The notes under the pieces are model-generated. The model saw nothing but the letters and a program-made list of their open reading frames with translations. It had not been told where the DNA came from and did not search any database. 32,051 nucleotides of DNA, taken from Syntrophorhabdaceae bacterium (lineage in GTDB: Bacteria; Desulfobacterota; Syntrophorhabdia; Syntrophorhabdales; Syntrophorhabdaceae). The translations under genes and the position numbers were made by a program. Each line of letters opens with the position of its first letter. Positions within the stretch are counted from its first letter, which is position 1. Location: assembly GCA_026415015.1 (NCBI GenBank), contig JAOAHW010000151.1, forward strand, positions 1 to 32,051, given 5' to 3'. Positions 8,814-17,080 of this stretch are shown here, piece after piece.

Positions 8814-9329
8814 GGTCTCAATTTTTTATTATACCCATATTAAATAAAAAAGAATAGATTAAAATTGACAGGAAAGACCTTGAGATATAAACCTTAATCT
8901 CTTCAACATTATAGTAATCTTATATTCCAATACACACATGATGAACTATTTAAATTATATAAAAAATATTTCAGTTTTTTGTATATACAATACTCTCCAG
9001 AAGCAAAAGAAAAGAAGATTATCTGCTACCGGGAATGGATGTTTTTAATCTGCAGTGATCTTGAACTTTTTAACCTGTCTTCACCTCAAACCGAATTTCC
9101 TTTTGTGGTATATACCTACGTTTGCAACGGATGAGGAAAAGTTGCGCCACTGAACTGTATCGTTAGTCTCACAAAATATCAGATTTATCAGTTCTACAAA
9201 GGCATCTTAAGGCCTTATTACATTGAACCCTAAAATATCTTGACAAATAAAAACCTCATTGATAAGCTTCTAAAATCATTAAGTGATTTTATTATTCTAA
9301 AACATCTATAAAGAGGGGGGGGTAATAAG
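8814..9329. other. 516-bp gap between divergent genes, with a G8 tract
   Basis: No convincing gene is present. A TATAAT on the minus strand (plus-strand 8828-8833) lies close to the permease start but has no good -35 partner, so it is only a weak promoter candidate. A TTGACA at 8865-8870 on the plus strand lacks a well-spaced -10. The stretch is very AT-rich up to about 9000. Short open frames around 8938-9140 lack ribosome sites and recognisable products. The right end holds eight consecutive G residues at 9315-9322, just before the start of the secreted-protein gene. Confidence 0.5.
9313..9322 (+). promoter_or_regulatory. Homopolymeric G8 tract in the ribosome-binding region
   Basis: Bases 9315-9322 are eight G in a row, preceded by AGA. 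The run ends seven bases before the ATG of the secreted-protein gene and forms its only Shine-Dalgarno-like sequence. Runs of this kind can change length by slippage, which would alter the ribosome-site spacing. Whether that happens here is unknown. Confidence 0.55.
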
Positions 9330-10556
9330 ATGAAAATAATATTTACATTTATTTGTTGCCTTATTTTATTTACTACCACCTTTGCCTTGGCAACGGATGT
9401 TGAAATCGGTGAAGCAAAGGCTCGGCTCGTCTCGGCTGATGATTCCCGCACCCATGTCAATTTCTTCGTTGATCCTGCTCCGAAGACAAAAATCGTTGAT
9501 TTAAACCCGCCAAATAGGCTGTTTTTCAAGGTCGTCTATCAAGTCCAGGACGACAGCAGGTTCGCTGGCGCAAGTCAAAGGGCTTATGCTGCCTTTAAGG
9601 CCTATGACTTAACGACCTTTAAATGGATAGAGCCTGGTCAACTGATAAGCCAGGATGGCGGAGATCTATATGCAGGAATATATAATCATCATGGTACGTG
9701 GACAATTTTTCCAACATTCACAGGGAACATCACAAGATACTATGGCAGGCTTTACGCAAAGACCAAAGGCCATGACAAGACCAGAGAGCGTATCTTTTAC
9801 ATAGCCAATAAGCCCATCAACTCAGCGATAACCCAGATACAACAATCAGCTGCACCTAAATGGATTGCCAACCGATATGAGAATGCAATCAACATGATGC
9901 ACCTCAGGGAGGCGCTCAGGAAGATGGCAGCACCTGACTTAAACATCAATTTCAATGCCGAGATGCTTGAGCTGTTAGTGAGCACCGCTGGACTCATTGC
10001 GCCGACAACGCCTGTGGACTACGCCAAGGACTCAGGTATGGAAATCTTAGGCCTTGTAACAACCCTGTATACCTCACCCTACATTGCAAACGCTGTGAGC
10101 GGTGCGAGCGAGATAATAAATGCCTATCAATACATTAAATGGGCACAGCAGACACTCCAAAACTCTTTTAACAAGTTCTTTGACGTCTACAATAGTTTTA
10201 TTATTAAGAGTAGTCTGGACGGAGCAGACTCACTTATAATCGCGATGCAACAGGCAGCGAACGCAATGGTCGCAGAAGGAAAGGCGCTTGAAGCCTATGT
10301 ATATAGCACAAATGACCCAATAAAATTGTCCCAGTGGAAGGCTGCGCTAAAGGCTGAACGTGATGCCATATATAATGTAGCAGCCAAGTCGTTCCAGCTG
10401 GAGCAGAGTGCAACGACTTACTTCTTTACTCAAGGGAACGAACCATATAAATATTTAGGGGATCAGAAGGTCTATCCTTTCCTACAGACTATAAATAAGT
10501 TGGCCCTTATGGATTATTTAGTTCTTGATAAGGTGGTAAAAACAGGGGGGTTTTAA
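9330..10556 (+). CDS. Secreted protein of unknown function
   Basis: I do not recognise this 408-residue protein. It starts with a clear signal peptide: MK, a hydrophobic core to about residue 18, and an ALA motif at 19-21, with cleavage likely before Thr22. It should therefore be exported to the periplasm or outer surface. The mature part begins with a probable beta-rich segment (about 22-145, with many aromatic and short polar stretches). A mostly helical region follows (about 160-400), rich in Ala, Gln and Asn and including QQAANAMVAEGKALEAY. It has no lipobox, no further membrane helices and no obvious metal or catalytic motif. The ATG follows a purine tract with eight G residues that acts as, or overlaps, the ribosome site. 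It stands alone between the lux-like unit and glmS, and its role cannot be deduced from context. Confidence 0.8.
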   Translation: MKIIFTFICCLILFTTTFALATDVEIGEAKARLVSADDSRTHVNFFVDPAPKTKIVDLNPPNRLFFKVVYQVQDDSRFAGASQRAYAAFKAYDLTTFKWIEPGQLISQDGGDLYAGIYNHHGTWTIFPTFTGNITRYYGRLYAKTKGHDKTRERIFYIANKPINSAITQIQQSAAPKWIANRYENAINMMHLREALRKMAAPDLNINFNAEMLELLVSTAGLIAPTTPVDYAKDSGMEILGLVTTLYTSPYIANAVSGASEIINAYQYIKWAQQTLQNSFNKFFDVYNSFIIKSSLDGADSLIIAMQQAANAMVAEGKALEAYVYSTNDPIKLSQWKAALKAERDAIYNVAAKSFQLEQSATTYFFTQGNEPYKYLGDQKVYPFLQTINKLALMDYLVLDKVVKTGGF

Positions 10557-10588
10557 TATTGAGCCAATCCTTAACATCTATCTATATA

Positions 10589-10629
10589 TTGACAGGGTAG
10601 ATAAAATTCAAGTATAACAGGTTACCCTG
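10589..10629 (+). promoter_or_regulatory. Probable sigma-70 promoter with inverted repeat, upstream of glmS
   Basis: TTGACA (10589-10594) and TATAAC (10613-10618) are separated by 18 bases, a good housekeeping promoter. An exact 7-base inverted repeat, CAGGGTA (10593-10599) and TACCCTG (10623-10629), brackets the -10 region and could be an operator. An AAGGAGG at about 10632 has no sensible start codon after it. The leader to glmS is about 80 bases, and I see no glmS ribozyme in it. Confidence 0.55.
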
Positions 10630-10705
10630 ACAAGGAGGATATAACTAAAAACCTTGAAATGAGGCAGTAATAGATTTTTATAAAAAGAGAAACGGAGAAG
10701 ATTTT

Positions 10706-12526
10706 ATGTGCGGAATAGTGGGTTATCAGGGCAGAAGTGAGGCCTTCAGTATACTAATTGATGCCTTAAAGAGACTTGAATACAGGGGTTATGATTCTGC
10801 AGGCATTGCCATATGGCACGATAGAACCATAGAGAAAATAAGGAGGAAGGGTAAGGCTGATGACCTGAGAAAGGCTGTCTCAGAAAAAAAGATAAAAGGG
10901 ACAATGGGGCTTGCCCACACAAGATGGGCTACCCATGGTATACCATCAGAGCGAAATGCCCATCCCCACAGGGCAGGAGATGTAGTTGTTGTCCATAATG
11001 GCATAATAGAAAATTATATGGAGATCAAGGAGAGGCTAAAAAAACAGGGACGAAAGTTTACATCAGATACAGATACAGAGGTGATACCCCATCTAATAAA
11101 CAGCTATATTGAAAAAGGAGAGGGTTTTATTGATGCAGTAAGGCTCGCCATTAGAGAGCTTGAGGGCTCTTATGCCCTGGGCATCATGAGGCAGCAGGAG
11201 AGGGTATTGATTGCTGCCAAGAAGGAGAGCCCTCTTATTGTTGGTGTTGTAGATGGCGAATCCATATTTGCCAGTGATGCCCCTGCCATAATTGACATGA
11301 CCAACAGACTCATATTCCTTGAGGATAATGATATTGTGATATTTAAAGACAGTGGTTTCACGATTATGGATATGGATGGCAAAGAGATAAATCGGAAGGT
11401 CCATGCTGTAAACTGGACAGGTGCCATGGCCCAGAAGGGCGGATTTAAACACTTTATGCTCAAGGAGATACATGAACAACCAAGGGCAATAACAGAGACC
11501 CTTATGGGAAGGGTAAGGGAGGAGAAGGCAGAGGTAGATTTTGATGAACTAAAACTCCCTGATGTGAAAGATATAAAAAAAATCTGGATGGTGGCCTGCG
11601 GCACATCTTATCATGCCTGCCTTATAGGAAAGTATATCTTTGAGTCATCCTTAAGGATACCTGTGGAGACGGATATAGCCTCTGAATTTAGATACAGGGA
11701 GCCTATTATAGACCCCAGCGACATGTTAATCCTTGTATCCCAGTCAGGGGAGACAGCAGATACAATAGCAGCAATGAAGGAAGGTAAAAGAAGCGGTGCC
11801 TATACACTGTCTATATGTAATGTTCTTGGCAGTACCCTGGCAAGGGAATCTGATGGTGTAATATTTACCCATGCAGGACCTGAGATAGGTGTGGCATCAA
11901 CAAAGGCATTTACAACCCAGATATCTGTTCTATTTATGCTCATGCTCCATATGGGTAGACTCTTGGGCGTATTGGATAAAGAGACCGTAAGGGAAAAGAT
12001 TGTTGAATTTAAAAAGATACCCCATAAGATCCAGTCAATACTCAATAATGCCCAGAAGATAGAGGAGTTGGCAAGGCGCTTTATGACATACAAAAACTTC
12101 CTTTATATTGGTAGGGGTATAAACTACCCATCCATGATGGAAGGGGCACTAAAATTGAAGGAGATATCATATATCCATGCCGAGGCATATGCTGCCGGCG
12201 AGATGAAACACGGTCCCATTGCCTTGATAGATGAGAGCCTACCTGTTGTTGTCCTTTCTCCTCATGACAGGACATACCAGAAGACATGCAGTAACATAGA
12301 GGAGGTATTTGCAAGGAGGGGCAAGGTAATACTATATACAGATACCCCTGACCATGAGATGGCAGATAGGGCAGATTCTATCTTTGTCATGCCCAAGACA
12401 ATATATGAATTGCAGCCCCTTTTATCTGCAGTTCCACTGCAACTGCTGGCATATAATATAGCGAATCTATTGGGTACAGATGTAGACCAGCCCAGGAATC
12501 TTGCCAAGAGTGTCACTGTAGAATAA
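10706..12526 (+). CDS. glmS: Glutamine-fructose-6-phosphate aminotransferase (isomerizing)
   Basis: This 606-residue cytoplasmic enzyme makes glucosamine-6-phosphate from fructose-6-phosphate and glutamine, the first step towards UDP-GlcNAc for peptidoglycan and lipopolysaccharide. The N-terminal class II amidotransferase starts MCGIVGYQGR, so Cys2 is the nucleophile, and includes HTRWATHG and the EYRGYDSAG segment. The rest holds two sugar-isomerase (SIS) domains, with CGTSYHA, LVSQSGETADT and EMKHGPIALI, and ends in NLAKSVTVE as is usual for the family. The length is normal. A GGAGAAG ribosome site precedes the ATG. Its stop lies three bases from the stop of the convergent purF gene, with no visible terminator between them. 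Confidence 0.98.
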   Translation: MCGIVGYQGRSEAFSILIDALKRLEYRGYDSAGIAIWHDRTIEKIRRKGKADDLRKAVSEKKIKGTMGLAHTRWATHGIPSERNAHPHRAGDVVVVHNGIIENYMEIKERLKKQGRKFTSDTDTEVIPHLINSYIEKGEGFIDAVRLAIRELEGSYALGIMRQQERVLIAAKKESPLIVGVVDGESIFASDAPAIIDMTNRLIFLEDNDIVIFKDSGFTIMDMDGKEINRKVHAVNWTGAMAQKGGFKHFMLKEIHEQPRAITETLMGRVREEKAEVDFDELKLPDVKDIKKIWMVACGTSYHACLIGKYIFESSLRIPVETDIASEFRYREPIIDPSDMLILVSQSGETADTIAAMKEGKRSGAYTLSICNVLGSTLARESDGVIFTHAGPEIGVASTKAFTTQISVLFMLMLHMGRLLGVLDKETVREKIVEFKKIPHKIQSILNNAQKIEELARRFMTYKNFLYIGRGINYPSMMEGALKLKEISYIHAEAYAAGEMKHGPIALIDESLPVVVLSPHDRTYQKTCSNIEEVFARRGKVILYTDTPDHEMADRADSIFVMPKTIYELQPLLSAVPLQLLAYNIANLLGTDVDQPRNLAKSVTVE

Positions 12527-12529
12527 TTT

Positions 12530-13912
12530 TTATTGACGGGAAAAAAGCTCCATCTGTTCCATGTCCATGGCCCTGGGAAAGGGTATAAAGTAATCACCAG
12601 TAAAACAGGCATCACAGAAGGTATAATCGCCTCCATCAAGGGCATCCTTCATCTCCTCTACTGTGAGGTACCTCAAGGAATCACACTGCATATATGTTTT
12701 GATGTCTTCTACAGTATGGGAAGAGGCAATAAGCTGTTTCCTCGATGGTGTATCAATACCGTAGAAACAGGGATACTTTGTAGGGGGTGAGCTTACCCTG
12801 AAATGGATCTCCCTTGCCCCGTAATATCGCAGCATGGATATAATCTTTCTTGAGGTGGTAGCCCTCACTATGGAGTCATCTATGACAACGAGTTTCTTGC
12901 CTTTTACCAGGTCATGGATGGCATTGTGCTTGAGCTTTACTCCAAAGTGTCTTATAGATGGTTCAGGCTCAATAAATGTCCTTCCAACGTAGTGATTCCT
13001 TATTAAACCGAGTTCAAAGGGTATACCTGATGCCTGTGAATAACCAATAGCAGCTCCTATCCCTGAATCAGGTATAGGTATTACCATATCTGCTTCAACA
13101 GTATCTCCTTTTGCAAGCCCCCTGCCGAATGCCTTTCTTATTGTATAGACAGTCCTTCCAAACATAAAGCTGTCAGGTCTTGCAAAATATATATATTCAA
13201 AGATGCAGTGTTTTCTTGGCACTTTTTTAAAAGGAAAGAGGCTATGGGTACCTTTTTCATTTATCACCAGTATCTCCCCTGGTTCTATCTCCCTTAAAAA
13301 CTCTGCCTCTATCAGGTCAAAGGCACAGCTCTCACTGGATATGATGTGTGAATCCTTTAGCCTTCCAAGACACAAAGGTCTTATCCCGTATGGGTCTCTT
13401 GCAGCTATTAGCTCGTTCGGGGTAAGGAGGACTAAGGAATAAGAGCCCTCAATGGTATTTAGTGCACCTGTAAGCCTATCTGCAGTATTCCTCTCCTTAG
13501 ACCTTGCTATGAGATGGACTATTACCTCTGTGTCAGTGGTGGTCTGGAATATAGAACCTGAGTCCCTCAGGTCATCCCTTATGATTCGGGCATTGGTGAG
13601 ATTTCCATTGTGAGCCAGTGCAAGGTGTCCTTTTAGATATTCAACTACAATGGGTTGGGAATTCTTTAGATCACTTGAGCCTGCTGTAGAGTATCTTACA
13701 TGGCCAATGGCATTAGTCCCCTGTAATGTTTTTAATACATCCGCTGTAAATACATCAGATACAAGCCCCATCTGTTTATGGAGGTGTACTGTGTTTTCAT
13801 CAAAGCATGCTATCCCAGCGCTCTCCTGTCCCCTGTGCTGGAGCGCATAGAGTCCAAGATAGGTTATATTTGCTGCATCTTTATGGTTATAAATCCCAAA
13901 TATCCCACACAT
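12530..13912 (-). CDS. purF: Amidophosphoribosyltransferase (iron-sulphur type)
   Basis: This 460-residue enzyme carries out the first step of purine synthesis, PRPP plus glutamine to phosphoribosylamine. It begins MCGIFGIYNH, so Cys2 is the nucleophile and there is no propeptide as found in Bacillus subtilis. The PRPP-binding motif LVVIDDSIVRATT is at 341-353. Cys236, Cys382, Cys433 and Cys436 match the four ligands of the [4Fe-4S] cluster in the B. subtilis enzyme (236, 382, 437, 440), so this is the oxygen-sensitive cluster-bearing type. It is convergent with glmS and divergent from hisHF, not in a purine operon. Confidence 0.97.
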   Translation of the reverse strand: MCGIFGIYNHKDAANITYLGLYALQHRGQESAGIACFDENTVHLHKQMGLVSDVFTADVLKTLQGTNAIGHVRYSTAGSSDLKNSQPIVVEYLKGHLALAHNGNLTNARIIRDDLRDSGSIFQTTTDTEVIVHLIARSKERNTADRLTGALNTIEGSYSLVLLTPNELIAARDPYGIRPLCLGRLKDSHIISSESCAFDLIEAEFLREIEPGEILVINEKGTHSLFPFKKVPRKHCIFEYIYFARPDSFMFGRTVYTIRKAFGRGLAKGDTVEADMVIPIPDSGIGAAIGYSQASGIPFELGLIRNHYVGRTFIEPEPSIRHFGVKLKHNAIHDLVKGKKLVVIDDSIVRATTSRKIISMLRYYGAREIHFRVSSPPTKYPCFYGIDTPSRKQLIASSHTVEDIKTYMQCDSLRYLTVEEMKDALDGGDYTFCDACFTGDYFIPFPRAMDMEQMELFSRQ

Positions 13913-14140
13913 CTTAAGAGGTCTTCCATAGGAGATTTATCAATGTTCTCATAAACGAGACCTTTGCAAGAGTCTCAGTGCTTTTATGCATGAATGTCCC
14001 ACCAACATTATTTTACACTATTACTTCTTTTGGGCAAATATAGATTTTATGAAATTTTTATGCAAAAAAAAGACCAGAGAGACCTTTTCATAAGGCCTAA
14101 AATTTGCAAAGTTCTTATGTTGTTGATTTGGAATGTTTAA

Positions 14141-15754
14141 ATGACTATACTAAGTGGACTGGATATGGATACAAAAACAGTAACCATCCTCGATTATGGT
14201 GCAGGTAATGTAAGGAGTGTTATAAATGCAGTAACACGACTTGGCTATAAAATAAAACTCGTCAAATCACCTTTTGATCTAAAAGAGGCTGAGATACTCA
14301 TCTTCCCTGGTGTTGGGTCATTTGGGGAGATGATGAAGACCCTGAAAGATAAAAACCTCATAGAGCCACTTCTTACATATCTTAGTTCAGGGAGGCCATA
14401 TCTCGGTATATGTCTTGGGCTCCAGGCACTCTTTGAATATAGCGATGAATCCCCTGGGATCCCTGGCCTTGGTTTTTTAAAAGGCAGGGTGAGGAGATTA
14501 AATACCAGCTTCTCTATACCCCATATAGGCTGGAATGGCATAAAACCAAAAAAGGCCTCTAAGTTATTTAATTCCTTGAGTGGCAATGAGTATCTATATT
14601 TTGTCCACTCTTATGTGGTTGACCCACAGGATAAGACATGTATCCTCACCACAACAGATTATGGAGAGGAATTTGTAAGCTCTGTTGAGGTAGGTAATGT
14701 AATGGCCACCCAATTCCACCCAGAAAAAAGTGGAGATGTGGGCTTGACGATACTGAAAAACTTCCTTGAGGATGGTATAAGTCCAGTTATCCCTGACTCT
14801 GCGTTAGAGACCACAACCCTTGTAAAACGTATAGTAGCATGTATGGATGTGAGAGAGGACGATGAGGGTAGGCTCGTTGTTACAAAGGGAGACCAGTACG
14901 ATGTAAGGGATACCAGGACAGGGCAGGTAAGGGATCTGGGCAGTCCTGTAAAGCTGGCACAGAGGTATTATGAAGAGGGGGCAGACGAGATTGCATTTTT
15001 AAATATAACAGGTTACAGGAATTTCCCCCTTCTCAATCTCCCCATGCTCGATGTATTGAAGGAGACATCTTTGAATGTCTTTGTCCCTTTAACCATCGGT
15101 GGTGGCATAACATCATACACTGATGAAGAAGGTAGATATTATTCTGCCCTTGATGTGGCATCTGCATATTTCAGGTCAGGGGCAGACAAGATATCTATAG
15201 GTAGCGATGCAGTCCTCATTGCAGAGCAGTTTTTGCAATACGGCATAAGGGGTAACACATCCATAGAAGAGATATCAAGGGTCTATGGTAATCAGGCTGT
15301 AGTTATATCCATTGACCCTAAAAGACATTATGAATCCTCTCCCCACGGTGTCCCTCACCATTTGATAGTCACAGATGAGCCAGGCCCGAATGGAGAGAGA
15401 TACTGCTGGTTTCAGTGTTTCATAAAGGGTGGCAGGGAACCAAGAGATATAGATGCCATAACCCTTGCAAGGATATGTGAGGAACTCGGTGCAGGAGAGA
15501 TACTCTTAAACTCCATTGATAGGGATGGGACAAATTTAGGTTTTGACCTGGAGCTTATAAAGGCAGTATCTGAGCATGTAAGTATCCCTGTCATTGCCTC
15601 AAGCGGTGCAGGTAGCCCTGCTCACTTTCTTGAGGTATTCGAGAAAACAAAAGCTGAGGCAGCCCTGGCCGCAGGTATATTGCACCGAGGCGAGACAACA
15701 ATAAAAGAGATAAAAGGACACTTATCAGGGAAGGTAAAGGTAAGATATTACTAA
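14141..15754 (+). CDS. hisHF: Fused imidazole glycerol phosphate synthase (HisH-HisF in one chain)
   Basis: This 537-residue protein joins both subunits of the histidine-pathway enzyme that converts PRFAR and glutamine into imidazole glycerol phosphate and AICAR. Residues about 10-212 are HisH, a class I amidotransferase with FPGVGSFGEMM, GICLGLQ (Cys91), and His193 and Glu195 in ATQFHPEKSG. Residues about 227-537 are the HisF barrel, with RIVACMDV (Asp236) and VISIDPKRH supplying the two catalytic aspartates. The order, the length and segments such as LNSIDRDGTNLGFDLELI resemble the eukaryotic HIS7 enzyme rather than the separate bacterial pair. Met9 (14165) is an alternative start; neither start has a strong ribosome site. 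No other his genes are in the window. Confidence 0.95.
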   Translation: MTILSGLDMDTKTVTILDYGAGNVRSVINAVTRLGYKIKLVKSPFDLKEAEILIFPGVGSFGEMMKTLKDKNLIEPLLTYLSSGRPYLGICLGLQALFEYSDESPGIPGLGFLKGRVRRLNTSFSIPHIGWNGIKPKKASKLFNSLSGNEYLYFVHSYVVDPQDKTCILTTTDYGEEFVSSVEVGNVMATQFHPEKSGDVGLTILKNFLEDGISPVIPDSALETTTLVKRIVACMDVREDDEGRLVVTKGDQYDVRDTRTGQVRDLGSPVKLAQRYYEEGADEIAFLNITGYRNFPLLNLPMLDVLKETSLNVFVPLTIGGGITSYTDEEGRYYSALDVASAYFRSGADKISIGSDAVLIAEQFLQYGIRGNTSIEEISRVYGNQAVVISIDPKRHYESSPHGVPHHLIVTDEPGPNGERYCWFQCFIKGGREPRDIDAITLARICEELGAGEILLNSIDRDGTNLGFDLELIKAVSEHVSIPVIASSGAGSPAHFLEVFEKTKAEAALAAGILHRGETTIKEIKGHLSGKVKVRYY

Positions 15755-15895
15755 TGTTGTCTCGATGCAGGCCACGATTTTAATGATTCTTCATCCTTTT
15801 ATCCCATGTTATCTGTGGCAATATTTTTTATTAGCATGAAAGACCTTTGGAGACCATCAAGGCAAATAAGACAGGCATAAATCTCCAGCAAAACC

Positions 15896-16267
15896 GTGTT
15901 ATACAATTTTGTCATTATCTACAATTTTGTTACAAAAAAACCTGGTTATCCTGGTCTTAATCCTTTTATGACTGTGGCATTACTTTTGCTTATTCATTTT
16001 TGTATGGAGACATCGGCAAAGATAATATTTCTAAACAGAAAAAACCTCAATGTAGGTAACAAGAATATTGAAAGCCATGGTCTAAGAGATACTACCTGGG
16101 ACGATATCAGTACTGTCCTTACAAATGCCCAACATCAGATAAAAAAGATAGAAGAGGAATGGGAGATTGACCACAACAAGGTAACCTTGAGGGATGAAAT
16201 ACATCTCATGCGTTTTTATCTTAATCTGCTCATAGCCCACCTTAAAGATAATAAGACCACTGATTAA
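15896..16267 (+). CDS. Small hypothetical protein, start uncertain
   Basis: This open frame of up to 123 codons starts at a GTG and has no recognised family. The C-terminal half (about residues 65-123) is charged and helix-prone (DTTWDDIST, QHQIKKIEEEWEID) and looks like real protein. The N-terminal 36 residues are hydrophobic and overlap two copies of the box TACAATTTTGT, so they may be regulatory DNA rather than coding sequence. Alternative ATG starts are at 15968 and 16004; none of the starts has a ribosome site. It lies upstream of the sigma-54 promoter of the amidotransferase-glnA unit and may be unrelated to it. Confidence 0.4.
   Translation: MLYNFVIIYNFVTKKPGYPGLNPFMTVALLLLIHFCMETSAKIIFLNRKNLNVGNKNIESHGLRDTTWDDISTVLTNAQHQIKKIEEEWEIDHNKVTLRDEIHLMRFYLNLLIAHLKDNKTTD
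15902..15930 (+). repeat. Tandem pair of TACAATTTTGT boxes
   Basis: The 11-mer TACAATTTTGT occurs at 15902-15912 and 15920-15930, 18 bases apart and therefore on nearly the same face of the helix. Its core ACAA-N2-TTGT is an imperfect palindrome. The same 11-mer is found at 20678-20688 between the sigma-54 activator gene and the porin-like gene. A protein-binding site is likely by inference; its distance to the nearest sigma-54 promoter (about 350 bases) is long. Confidence 0.4.
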
Positions 16268-16279
16268 TACAACTGCAAC

Positions 16280-16295
16280 TGGCATAACAATTGCT
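16280..16295 (+). promoter_or_regulatory. Sigma-54 promoter for the amidotransferase-glnA unit
   Basis: TGGCATAACAATTGCT matches the -24/-12 consensus TGGCACG-N4-TTGCW, with the GG and GC elements at exact spacing. Transcription would start near 16306, about 50 bases before the amidotransferase ATG. It fits nitrogen-regulated expression of glnA by an enhancer-binding activator. Confidence 0.8.
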
Positions 16296-16355
16296 TAAAA
16301 GTGTTTATGGAGCTTTTATGATGCACAGTAAAATTTTAAATATAAGGCAGGTAAT

Positions 16356-17045
16356 ATGACTGCTTTAATTATAAAGAATACCCCTGATGAGGGGCCAGGG
16401 AATCTATTGTGTTTTTTTAGATCCCACGGGATCGATTATGAGATAATAGAGGCATATATGGCTAAAAAAATAAATATCTCAGATAGCTGTAGATACCTGG
16501 TTATCCTGGGCGGACCTATGGGTGTCTATGAAATGGATAGATACAGTCACCTGAAAATAGTGGCCAGGGCCATAGAACGTGCCCTTAAAAGGGAGATTAA
16601 GATACTCGGCATATGCCTGGGCGCCCAGCTTTTTGCCCATGTCTTAGGGTCAAGGGTCTATAAAGGCCCATACGAGGAGATAGGCTGGTGCCATATAGAT
16701 ATTACCCAATCAGGGCTATGTGACTTTTGTTTCAGTAAATTTGCAGGGGAACAGGGAAATGGTAAGGTCTTTCAATGGCATCACGATACCTTTGACCTTC
16801 CAGGTGGTGCAACAAGGCTTGCATCCTCTTCCTGTTATCCCCAACAGGCCTTTAGATATAAAGATTCCTATGGCATCCAGTTTCACCCAGAGATTACAAC
16901 AGAGATGGTGCTGGAGTGGTTTAAGGATAGGGGAGATTTAACAGATATAATAAATGACACAGATCTGCTGTATTATTCGTATAGATTGAAGGCAAGGCTT
17001 TTTTACAGTGCATTTTTTAATGGATTGAACGATGCTTTTTTGTGA
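16356..17045 (+). CDS. Class I glutamine amidotransferase (GMP synthase-like domain), stand-alone
   Basis: This 229-residue protein is a single class I amidotransferase domain. The oxyanion segment is VILGGPMGVYE (49-59), the nucleophile elbow is GICLGAQ with Cys87, and His177 and Glu179 in IQFHPEIT complete the triad. It resembles the glutaminase half of GuaA but has no synthetase domain, so it must either serve a separate acceptor protein or act as a hydrolase on gamma-glutamyl compounds. It is the first gene after a sigma-54 promoter, 35 bases ahead of glnA and probably co-transcribed with it. A role in glutamine turnover is plausible but the substrate is unknown. The ribosome site is modest (AAGGCAGGT). 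Confidence 0.85.
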   Translation: MTALIIKNTPDEGPGNLLCFFRSHGIDYEIIEAYMAKKINISDSCRYLVILGGPMGVYEMDRYSHLKIVARAIERALKREIKILGICLGAQLFAHVLGSRVYKGPYEEIGWCHIDITQSGLCDFCFSKFAGEQGNGKVFQWHHDTFDLPGGATRLASSSCYPQQAFRYKDSYGIQFHPEITTEMVLEWFKDRGDLTDIINDTDLLYYSYRLKARLFYSAFFNGLNDAFL

Positions 17046-17080
17046 TGAAAGGGTCAAATAAATTAAACAAGGAGGAAAAT

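Noticed and set aside
8938-9140. Short open frames in the gap before the secreted-protein gene
   Set aside because: No ribosome site, poor composition and no family resemblance. One readable stretch has no start codon.
10619-10705. glmS ribozyme or riboswitch upstream of glmS
   Set aside because: The leader is only about 80 bases and lacks the conserved core and pseudoknot elements. The ribozyme is mainly known from Firmicutes.
15896-16003. N-terminal membrane segment of the small hypothetical protein
   Set aside because: It has no ribosome site and coincides with the repeated boxes, so it is more likely non-coding than a real membrane helix.
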